Positions 41,698 through 48,252 of a stretch of 59,234 nucleotides of DNA are shown piece after piece. Source of the stretch: Sphingopyxis sp. UBA6723. Its GTDB lineage: Bacteria; Pseudomonadota; Alphaproteobacteria; Sphingomonadales; Sphingomonadaceae. The stretch's first letter is position 1. Each line of letters begins with the position of its first letter. The position numbers and the translations under genes were made by a program. The stretch spans positions 8,756-67,989 of the forward strand of contig NZ_DKIH01000003.1 in NCBI RefSeq assembly GCF_002454115.1, read 5' to 3'. A model generated the notes under the pieces. It did no database searches. It saw only the letters and a program-made list of their open reading frames with translations, and was not told where the DNA came from.

Positions 41698-41871
41698 TTA
41701 GCCCTCCTGCGGGCGGCAGCGCGCGGAACCCGCAAAGATCGCGACCATGACGAGTGGCAGCACCGTCACCAAGCTGGTTGCTACGTCGGCCGGGATGATG
41801 TCAGCAGCACCCAACAGGGCGATAGCGAGGATGGCGATCGCCCAGGGCAGGGCGCGCAGTATTTGCGGCAT
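41698..41871 (-). CDS. Small membrane protein (57 residues)
   Basis: ATG 41871 follows GGGAGC by 9 bp. The protein starts MPQILRALPWAIAILAIALL, followed by GAADIIPADVATSLVTVLPL, VMVAIFAGSAR and a short basic tail CRPQEG. Two membrane helices are likely. It is first in the operon with the four-helix protein, the XRE regulator and the hydrolase. Coding is supported by the ribosome-binding site, composition and 3-bp spacing to the next gene; no family recognised. Confidence 0.65.
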   Translation of the reverse strand: MPQILRALPWAIAILAIALLGAADIIPADVATSLVTVLPLVMVAIFAGSARCRPQEG

Positions 41872-41894
41872 TGGTCAAGCTCCCTTGTTAATCA

Positions 41895-41942
41895 GTCAAG
41901 GATCATTGACACCGTGATTCGCGATTGTCAAGTGACATTGAC
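41895..41942 (-). promoter_or_regulatory. Promoter with two matching operator sites
   Basis: Two 16-bp inverted repeats of form GTCAA-N6-TTGAC: 41895-41910 (GTCAAGGATCATTGAC) and 41927-41942 (GTCAAGTGACATTGAC), 32 bp apart centre to centre. On the minus strand a -35 TTGACA (41926-41931) overlaps the upstream site, and a weak -10 (CAATGA, 41903-41908; 17-bp spacer) overlaps the downstream one. Probable binding sites of the XRE regulator encoded in the operon. Confidence 0.65.
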
Positions 41943-41996
41943 TAAGTGACAAGCTTGCCAGTCAGCACACTCGCATGTTGGCGACGCAAAAGCGCG

Positions 41997-42413
41997 CTAG
42001 CGAAGGTGCTCGCGAAGATCGTGACGCCAGCGCCAGTTGAGCAGATGGGCCATGACAAGCGCCACCGCGCCGAGCGACGTCAGCAGCCGGTCGGCAGTTT
42101 CAGGATCGGCCAGAGCCATCCAACCTTCGTGCGCTGCGAGTCCCGCCACCAAAAGACCGACTCCGGTCGCCGCAAGTGCGGCTGGCGCTACCCGCCCGTG
42201 CCGCCGCCAACCATTCTTCATGGCAAGGGTCGCGGCGGGCAGCGCGAGCATCAATATAGCCGCATGCACCCATTCGGGCGTCACGATCCATGTGCCGAGC
42301 GCGGGGGCGAGCAGGATCAGGAGCGGCAGCGCAAGGCAATGCACCAGGCAGGTCAGCGACAGGGTGATCCCCAGCAAGTCGGCAAGGCGCGGGCGCGCGG
42401 CAGGGATACACAT
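41997..42413 (-). CDS. MerC domain membrane protein
   Basis: A 138-residue protein. ATG 42413 is the first start that gives the family length; no clear ribosome-binding site. Four hydrophobic segments are seen. LTCLVHCLALPLLILLAP carries the CxxxC/H motif of MerC-like proteins, which bind or transport Hg2+ or other soft metals; the C-terminus ends NWRWRHDLREHLR. No other mer gene is present, so transport of another metal is likelier than mercury resistance. A palindrome (42455-42469) 42 bp upstream suggests metal-dependent control. Confidence 0.75.
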   Translation of the reverse strand: MCIPAARPRLADLLGITLSLTCLVHCLALPLLILLAPALGTWIVTPEWVHAAILMLALPAATLAMKNGWRRHGRVAPAALAATGVGLLVAGLAAHEGWMALADPETADRLLTSLGAVALVMAHLLNWRWRHDLREHLR

Positions 42414-42454
42414 GGCGGGAAACTTTCGCGGAAGGGGCTTGCGAGGCGAGATAG

Positions 42455-42469
42455 TGATACATTGTATCA
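42455..42469. promoter_or_regulatory. Palindrome upstream of the MerC-like gene
   Basis: TGATAC-ATT-GTATCA, perfect 6-bp arms; with one mismatch the symmetry extends to 19 bp. Size and position resemble Fur-family boxes (Fur or Zur). It lies between merC-like and thrS, closer to the former. Regulator assignment is inference. Confidence 0.5.
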
Positions 42470-42561
42470 TTGCAAGCCCGATTGTAAATCCGCCCCTTGC
42501 CGCTCCCCCCGCATGCTGGCAAAGGAACCCGGCAATTTTGCCCAGAAAGGCTATAGTTTCG

Positions 42562-44562
42562 ATGTCCCAGATGATCCGCGTCACCCTTCCCGATGGCTCT
42601 GCCCGGGACGTCGTGCGCGGGACTACCCCGGCACAGATTGCCGCCGACATCGGACCGGGCCTTGCCAAGGCCGCGCTCGCCGCGCGGATCGACGGCGAGC
42701 TGCGCGACATCATGCGCCCGCTGGAGGAAGACACGAACCTGGCGCTGGTGACGAGCCGCGATGAGGCCGATGCGCTTGAACTGGTGCGGCACGATTATGC
42801 GCATATTTTGGCCGAGGCGGTGCAGAACCTGTTTCCGGGGACGCAAATCACCTTTGGCCCGTCGACCGGCGACGGATTCTATTACGACTTCGCGCCGACC
42901 GCCGAGCATGGCCCGTTCCGTGACGAAGAGCTGCCGCTGATCGAGGAGGAGATGCGCCGGCTGATCGCCGCCGACCTGCCGCTGACGCGTGAAGTGTGGG
43001 AGCGCGATAAGCTGATCGCCAAATGGCAGGCCGATGGCGAGACGTTCAAGGCCGAATGGGCCGCCGAACTGCCCGCGAACGAGGAACTGACCGTCTATCG
43101 CTCCGGTGACGGCTGGATGGATATGTGCCGCGGCCCGCACCTCGCCTCGACGGGCAAGCTCGACCCTGCGGCGTTCAAGCTGACGCGCGTTTCGGGCGCC
43201 TATTGGCGCGGCGACCAGAAGAACGCCCAGCTCAGCCGCATCTATGGCACCGGCTGGCTCAACAAAAAGCAGCTCGCCGAACATCTTGTCCGGCTGGAGG
43301 AAGCCGCGAAGCGCGACCACCGCAAGCTGGGGCAGGAGATGGACCTCTTCCACCTGCAGGCCGAAGCGCATGGTTCGGTGTTCTGGCACCCCAAGGGCTA
43401 TATGATCTGGCGCGAGCTGGAGGCCTATATGCGCCGCGCGATCGACGGCGCAGGGTACCGCGAGGTCAAGACGCCGCAGGTGATGGACGCGCGCCAGTGG
43501 GAGCAGTCGGGCCATTGGGGCAAATATCGCGAGAATATGTTCGTGATCCCCGACGAGGTGCCGAACGTCGACGATGAAGGCCCGATCGTTTCGGACGACG
43601 CCGAGTGGATGGCGCTCAAGCCGATGAACTGTCCGGCGCATGTGCTGATCTTTCGCCAGGGGATGAAGTCGTACCGCGACCTGCCGCTGCGCCTCTATGA
43701 AAATGGCTGCTGCCACCGCAACGAACCGCATGGCGCGCTGCACGGGCTGATGCGCGTGCGCCAGTTCACGCAGGACGACGCGCATATTTTCTGCCGCGAA
43801 GACCAGATCGTCAGCGAGGTGCAGGCCTTTTGCGCGCTCGCCGACCGCATCTACAAGGAATTCGGCTTTACTTATTCGATCAAGCTCGCGCTGCGCCCCG
43901 AAAAGCGCTTCGGGACCGAAGAGATGTGGGACATGGCCGAGACCGAGCTGCGCGCCGCCGTGGTCGCGGCGGGGCTGAACACACCAGAATATGGCTGGGA
44001 AGAATTGCCGGGCGAGGGCGCCTTTTATGCACCCAAGCTCGAATGGCATCTGACCGACGCGATCGGCCGCACGTGGCAGGTCGGGACGATCCAGTCCGAC
44101 CGCGTGCTCCCCGACCGCCTCGACGCATCCTACATCGCCGAAGATGGCGAGCGCCACCGCCCGGTGATGCTGCACCGCGCGATCTTTGGCAGCTACGAAC
44201 GCTTCATCGGTATTTTGATCGAACATTTCGCGGGCAAGCTGCCGGTGTGGCTGGCGCCGGTGCAGGCGGTGGTCGCGACGATCGTGTCCGATGCCGACGA
44301 TTATGCGCGCGATGCCACCGCACAGCTGGCGGCGGCGGGGATCCGCGTCGAAACCGACCTGCGCAACGAAAAGATTAACTACAAGGTCCGCGAACACAGC
44401 CTCGCCAAGGTTCCGTTTCTGCTCGTCGTCGGCAAGCGCGAGGCGGACGAAGGCACGGTCGCGATCCGCACCCTGGGGCAGGAAGGCCAGCGCATCATGC
44501 CGCTCGCCGAAGCGATTGCGCTGCTCAAGGGCGAAGCGACCCCGCCCGACCTGCGCCATTGA
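42562..44562 (+). CDS. thrS: Threonyl-tRNA synthetase
   Basis: A 666-residue class II synthetase with TGS (about 4-65), second additional (editing, SAD), catalytic and anticodon-binding domains. The editing site is marked by HDYAHILAEAVQNLFPGTQITFGP. Catalytic zinc ligands include Cys357 in MNCPAH and His in CCHRNEPHG and PVMLHRAIFGS. Motif 2 is RNEPHGALHGLMRVRQFTQDDAHIF. It charges tRNA-Thr. AAAGG lies 11 bp before ATG 42562; ATG 42571 is an alternative. Its stop overlaps the metallophosphoesterase TTG start. Confidence 0.97.
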   Translation: MSQMIRVTLPDGSARDVVRGTTPAQIAADIGPGLAKAALAARIDGELRDIMRPLEEDTNLALVTSRDEADALELVRHDYAHILAEAVQNLFPGTQITFGPSTGDGFYYDFAPTAEHGPFRDEELPLIEEEMRRLIAADLPLTREVWERDKLIAKWQADGETFKAEWAAELPANEELTVYRSGDGWMDMCRGPHLASTGKLDPAAFKLTRVSGAYWRGDQKNAQLSRIYGTGWLNKKQLAEHLVRLEEAAKRDHRKLGQEMDLFHLQAEAHGSVFWHPKGYMIWRELEAYMRRAIDGAGYREVKTPQVMDARQWEQSGHWGKYRENMFVIPDEVPNVDDEGPIVSDDAEWMALKPMNCPAHVLIFRQGMKSYRDLPLRLYENGCCHRNEPHGALHGLMRVRQFTQDDAHIFCREDQIVSEVQAFCALADRIYKEFGFTYSIKLALRPEKRFGTEEMWDMAETELRAAVVAAGLNTPEYGWEELPGEGAFYAPKLEWHLTDAIGRTWQVGTIQSDRVLPDRLDASYIAEDGERHRPVMLHRAIFGSYERFIGILIEHFAGKLPVWLAPVQAVVATIVSDADDYARDATAQLAAAGIRVETDLRNEKINYKVREHSLAKVPFLLVVGKREADEGTVAIRTLGQEGQRIMPLAEAIALLKGEATPPDLRH

Positions 44563-45425
44563 TTGCATCGCCGGAGCGTCGCCCGCGCCGATGGTGGCGC
44601 TGGCTGCTGTTGCTGGCACTGCTCGGCGTGGCGTTGCTCGCCAAGGGCTATTGGAATGCGACGCGCGATCCGGTGATCCGCAACGCGACGGTCGCGGTCG
44701 CCGACTGGCCGGTGGGGCAGCCGCCGCTGAAACTGTTGTTGCTGTCGGACATCCATGTCGCCGGTCCCGACATGCCGCCCGAGCGGCTGGCCAAGATCGT
44801 CGCGCAGCTCAACCGGCTGCGCCCCGACCTCGTGCTGATCGCGGGCGATCTGGTCAGCGAAAAGCGCAGCGCCACCCATATCTATACCGCCGCCGAAGTC
44901 GTCGCGCCGCTTGGCAAGCTGCGCGCCCCGCTGGGCGTGGTCGTCGCGCCGGGCAATCACGACCATTGGTTCAAACCCGACGCGCTGCGCGGCGAACTGG
45001 AACAACTCGGGCTGCGCGTGCTGCAGAATGAGGCGGTGAATCTCGGCCCGTTGATCGTTGGCGGGGTCGATGACGATTATTCGGGCCACGACGACGTCCC
45101 CGCTACGCTCGCAGCGATGGATCGGCTTGGCCCCGGCGTCCCGCTGCTCCTGACGCACAGCCCCGACATCATCCCCGATGTCCAGCGCCCGGTCGCCGCG
45201 ATCTTCGCCGGCCACACCCATTGCGGCCAGATCCGCTTCCCCTTCGTCGGCGCGCTCACCTATGTCTCGCGCTACGGTGACCGCTTCGCGTGCGGCGACA
45301 TGACCGACAACGGCCAGCGCGTCTTCGTCGGGGCAGGGCTGGGGACCAGCCTGCTGCCGCTGCGCTATCTGACCCCGCCCGATGCGTGGTTGGTGACCCT
45401 CGGCCCCAAGAGCGCTGCGTCATGA
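44559..45425 (+). CDS. Membrane-anchored metallophosphoesterase
   Basis: A 288-residue protein starting at TTG 44559 (TTGA overlap with thrS). An N-terminal basic stretch and membrane helix (RRWWRWLLLLALLGVALLAKGYW) anchor it. Calcineurin-like motifs are LLSDIHVAGPD, LIAGDLVSEK, APGNHDHWF, LLTHSPDIIPD and FAGHTHCGQIRFP. This set, with the anchor, resembles YkuE/LpxG-type phosphodiesterases acting on membrane phospholipid or nucleotide-lipid substrates. Which one is unknown. Followed by an AraC gene overlapping by ATGA. Confidence 0.85.
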   Translation: MIASPERRPRRWWRWLLLLALLGVALLAKGYWNATRDPVIRNATVAVADWPVGQPPLKLLLLSDIHVAGPDMPPERLAKIVAQLNRLRPDLVLIAGDLVSEKRSATHIYTAAEVVAPLGKLRAPLGVVVAPGNHDHWFKPDALRGELEQLGLRVLQNEAVNLGPLIVGGVDDDYSGHDDVPATLAAMDRLGPGVPLLLTHSPDIIPDVQRPVAAIFAGHTHCGQIRFPFVGALTYVSRYGDRFACGDMTDNGQRVFVGAGLGTSLLPLRYLTPPDAWLVTLGPKSAAS

Positions 45426-46126
45426 GCGAAGCCCATCATCGCCATAGCGCATATATAGGCCGCCACGCGGCGAGCGAGCGTCTGCCGCGGCACCGCCATG
45501 CCGAACCCTATGTCGCGGTCGTGCTTCGCGGTGGCTATCAGGAGGCGGGCGACGAGGGCCGCTTCGCCGCGCAGCCCGGGACGGTGATCGTTCACGGATG
45601 CTGGACCGCCCATCTCGACCGCTTTGGGGCCTGCGGCGCCGAGGTGCTCAACTTGCCGACCGTCGCGGGCCTCGTCCCCGGCGTCGTCATGATCGATGAT
45701 CCGGACGCGGTGGCCCGCATCGCCGAACGCGATCCGCTCGCCGCCGCCGCGCATCTCCGCGACGGCCTTAAGCGCCACGCTGTCGGCTTGGCCGACTGGC
45801 CCGACTTGCTTGCCGAGGCGCTTCGCACCGATCCCGATCTCGCCCTGGCGCCGTGGGCGCGGCGGATGAAGCTGGAACCTGCCTCGGTCAGCCGCGGCTT
45901 CGTGCGCGCTTATGGCGTCAGCCCCAAGCGCTTTCGGCTGGAGGTACGGACGCGACGCGCGCTGGAGGCGCTGGGCGACTGGCGCGGAAGCCTTGCCGAT
46001 CTGGCCGCCGATCATGGCTTTGCCGATCAGGCGCATCTGACCCGGTCGGTTGGCGCGATGACCGGGGTGCCGCCCGTCGTCCTGCGGGCAAAGTCCGTTC
46101 AAGCGCGGGGCGACCGTACCGGTTAA
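45422..46126 (+). CDS. AraC family transcriptional regulator
   Basis: A 234-residue protein; its ATG overlaps the upstream stop (ATGA). The N-terminal cupin-like domain (RHRHAEPYVAVVLRGGYQEAG, then AAQPGTVIVHGCWTAHLDRF) may bind a small ligand through its His cluster. The C-terminal DNA-binding part (about 140-230) contains PWARRMKLEPASVSRGFVRAYGVSPKRFRLE and SLADLAADHGFADQAHLTRSVGAMTGVPP. Co-translated with the phosphoesterase and thrS, which is unusual for a regulator. Target unknown. Confidence 0.82.
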   Translation: MSEAHHRHSAYIGRHAASERLPRHRHAEPYVAVVLRGGYQEAGDEGRFAAQPGTVIVHGCWTAHLDRFGACGAEVLNLPTVAGLVPGVVMIDDPDAVARIAERDPLAAAAHLRDGLKRHAVGLADWPDLLAEALRTDPDLALAPWARRMKLEPASVSRGFVRAYGVSPKRFRLEVRTRRALEALGDWRGSLADLAADHGFADQAHLTRSVGAMTGVPPVVLRAKSVQARGDRTG

Positions 46127-46135
46127 ACCGGCCGC

Positions 46136-47275
46136 ATGGATCGCCGTCTCTTCCTCGCCGCATCGCTCGGCAGCTTCGCTATTCCCTCCCTCGCGCACGC
46201 GCAGCGCCCACCAATGCGCACGCGCTGGAAAGTTCGTACATCCGAAGGCTTCGATGCGCTGGCCTTCCTCGGCCCGCTCGCGGGCGGTGAGCTTTATCTC
46301 CCCTATTATCAGGCCGACGCCGACGCCTTCGCACCGCTTCTTGCCGCTACCGTTCGCGCCGATATTCCCGTTTTGTCGAAAGAAGCCGAGCGCAGCGGCT
46401 TCGGCCTGCTTGGACCCAATCTGTCGGTGCTGTTCTCCAACGGCAGCGACGCCGATCTGCCCGCCTTGATCGCGGGCGTTGCGGCCCCCGAGGCGCGGCT
46501 GTTACCGGCTTATCGCGCCAGCCCCTATTGGAACGACAACGACTGGCGCTGGCTTGTGGGCGTAGCGCCCCGGCTCAAGGCGCTTTTTGAAGCGATGCAG
46601 ACGGCGGGCTTCGCGGCCTTTCGCGACGAGCGCGCGGGTGCCGTCACGCGGCGGATCGCCGAACTCGATCGCGATCTTGCCGACTATGACGTCATTCGCC
46701 TGCACGAAAAGCTGACCGGGCGGGCTTTCGATCCGCTGATCGAAGTGGTGTTGCTGCAATTTTGCAAACCGCACGGGATCAAGGTCCAGGGCCAAACCTT
46801 CCTGCAGGCGGCCGATTGGAACACGCCGGTCACCGTGCGCAATGCCGCGCACGAAATGCTGCACCCCCCGGTACCGATGGACGGCGCCGCGGCGCAGGCG
46901 GCGCTCGCGGTGCTGGCGAAGGATCCGCTGATCCCGCGCGTCGTCGCCGACCATGATCCCAAATGGGGTTACACGACGCTCGACGGTTTGCTGAACGAAG
47001 ACCTCGCGCAGGCGCTCGATCAATTGATCAGCGAGGCGCTCGGCGTTGCGCGCAATCCGGCGGATCGCTGGCGCAAAGCGGACGACGGCATCCATGTGCT
47101 CGCCGGCGCCATCTATGGCATGCTGCGCCAAGATCGATGGGTCGAAACCGGCGGGTCGATCGAGGCGTGGTTGGCGGGAGCTGTGCGCGCGGGACGTTTC
47201 GATCCGCCGCGGCTTCACGCGGTCGCCGCGCAGGTGCTCGAACGTCCGGTGAATGCCCTGTGGCCGCTCGCCTGA
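46136..47275 (+). CDS. Tat-exported protein with an HExxH motif, family unknown
   Basis: A 379-residue protein. MDRRLFLAASLGSFAIPSLAHAQ looks like a Tat signal (RRLFL) with AHA cleavage. The mature part contains VRNAAHEMLHPP at about 238-249, an HExxH zincin motif, followed by AVLAKDPLIPRVVADHDPKWGYTTLDGLLNEDLAQALDQLISEALG. An acidic residue downstream (EDLAQ) could be the third ligand. The rest is not recognised. It may be a periplasmic metallopeptidase; no homolog assignment is claimed. Ten bases after the AraC gene on the same strand. Confidence 0.6.
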   Translation: MDRRLFLAASLGSFAIPSLAHAQRPPMRTRWKVRTSEGFDALAFLGPLAGGELYLPYYQADADAFAPLLAATVRADIPVLSKEAERSGFGLLGPNLSVLFSNGSDADLPALIAGVAAPEARLLPAYRASPYWNDNDWRWLVGVAPRLKALFEAMQTAGFAAFRDERAGAVTRRIAELDRDLADYDVIRLHEKLTGRAFDPLIEVVLLQFCKPHGIKVQGQTFLQAADWNTPVTVRNAAHEMLHPPVPMDGAAAQAALAVLAKDPLIPRVVADHDPKWGYTTLDGLLNEDLAQALDQLISEALGVARNPADRWRKADDGIHVLAGAIYGMLRQDRWVETGGSIEAWLAGAVRAGRFDPPRLHAVAAQVLERPVNALWPLA

Positions 47276-47396
47276 GCCTGGCGGCAAGGGGCTAGGCGCC
47301 GCTGCGGTCTTGCCGTATCGATTGGGGCTGCCCCTTCGGGCGCCCGGAGGTTCCCCTGCTTTTCGTTCACGACTGTCGCACGCTGGCCACTGCGCC

Positions 47397-48158
47397 ATGA
47401 CCGGTCTCGCGCAGCTGGTCGGGCTTGCCCCGCTCACCCTTGCCGGTGCCGCGGCGATGACCTTTGGCGCCGCCTATGTGCGCGGGCTCACCGGGTTCGG
47501 GATGGCGATTATCCTCGTGCCTTTGCTCGGGCTGATTATCACCCCGGGCGAGGCGGTGGTGCTCGGCATCCTGCTGCAACTGCTGATCGGGCCGGTCGGG
47601 CTGAAGGTCATCCTCGCCGACGCCGACCGCGCGACCGCCGTACCGATCGCGCTGGTCGCGATGGCCGCGACCCCGCTCGGGATGATCGTGCTCGACGCGA
47701 CGACGCCCGACGTGGCGCGGCTGCTGATTACGCTGGTCGCGGTCGGCGCCTTCGTCGCGGTGCTGCTGCCCAAACAGCCCGAGGGGCATCGCCCGGGTCG
47801 GCTGGCGATTGGTGGAACGGGTGTGGTGTCGGGCATATTGACCGGCTTTGCGGCGATGCCCGGGCCGCCGGTCGTGCCCTTTTACCTGCGCAGCGCGCTG
47901 CCGCCCAAGACGTCGCGCGCGTCGATGATGCTGATCTTTTTCGCGACCGCCATCGCCGGGACGCTGGCAGCGCTATGGGTTGGGATTGCCACCTCGCGGT
48001 TGCTGATCCTGTCGCTGCTGCTCTTCGCGCCGATGTGGATCGGCAATTATGTCGGCGGCCGTCACTTCGGCCGCGTCGCGCCGAATGTGTGGCAGGCAAT
48101 GGTCGCGGTTGTGCTGGGCATTGCTGCGGTGGCGGCGGTGGTGCGGATCCTGAACTAG
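47397..48158 (+). CDS. TauE/SafE (TSUP) family permease
   Basis: A 253-residue membrane protein; ATG 47397. About eight hydrophobic segments in two halves. The first half has FGAAYVRGLTGFGMAIILVPLLGLIITP, the second GVVSGILTGFAAMPGPPVVPFYL, the paired motifs of TSUP transporters (sulfite, sulfoacetate or other organic anion exporters). Substrate unknown. The family A repeat begins right after its TAG, and the convergent ABC permease lies beyond. Confidence 0.83.
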   Translation: MTGLAQLVGLAPLTLAGAAAMTFGAAYVRGLTGFGMAIILVPLLGLIITPGEAVVLGILLQLLIGPVGLKVILADADRATAVPIALVAMAATPLGMIVLDATTPDVARLLITLVAVGAFVAVLLPKQPEGHRPGRLAIGGTGVVSGILTGFAAMPGPPVVPFYLRSALPPKTSRASMMLIFFATAIAGTLAALWVGIATSRLLILSLLLFAPMWIGNYVGGRHFGRVAPNVWQAMVAVVLGIAAVAAVVRILN

Positions 48159-48239
48159 CCCGTTCGTGTCGAGCGAAGTCGAGACACCCATCGGCGGCGT
48201 CTGACCTCCCGGTGTCTCGACTGCGCTCGACACGAACGG
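48159..48239. repeat. Family A palindromic repeat
   Basis: Arms CCCGTTCGTGTCGAGCGAAG (left) and TGCGCTCGACACGAACGG (right end) with a variable centre. It starts on the base after the permease TAG and lies between convergent genes, so it may end transcription from both sides. Confidence 0.9.
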
Positions 48240-48252
48240 ATATTGATGGCGG

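Noticed and set aside
28743..41928. The 13-mer GATTCGCGATTGT occurs both near 28743 and near 41916
   Set aside because: Only two copies, one near the AraC 3' gap and one in the XRE promoter, with no shared flanks; probably chance.
42100..44619. 839-codon minus-strand frame opposite thrS
   Set aside because: thrS is certain; the antisense frame has no recognisable domain and biased composition.
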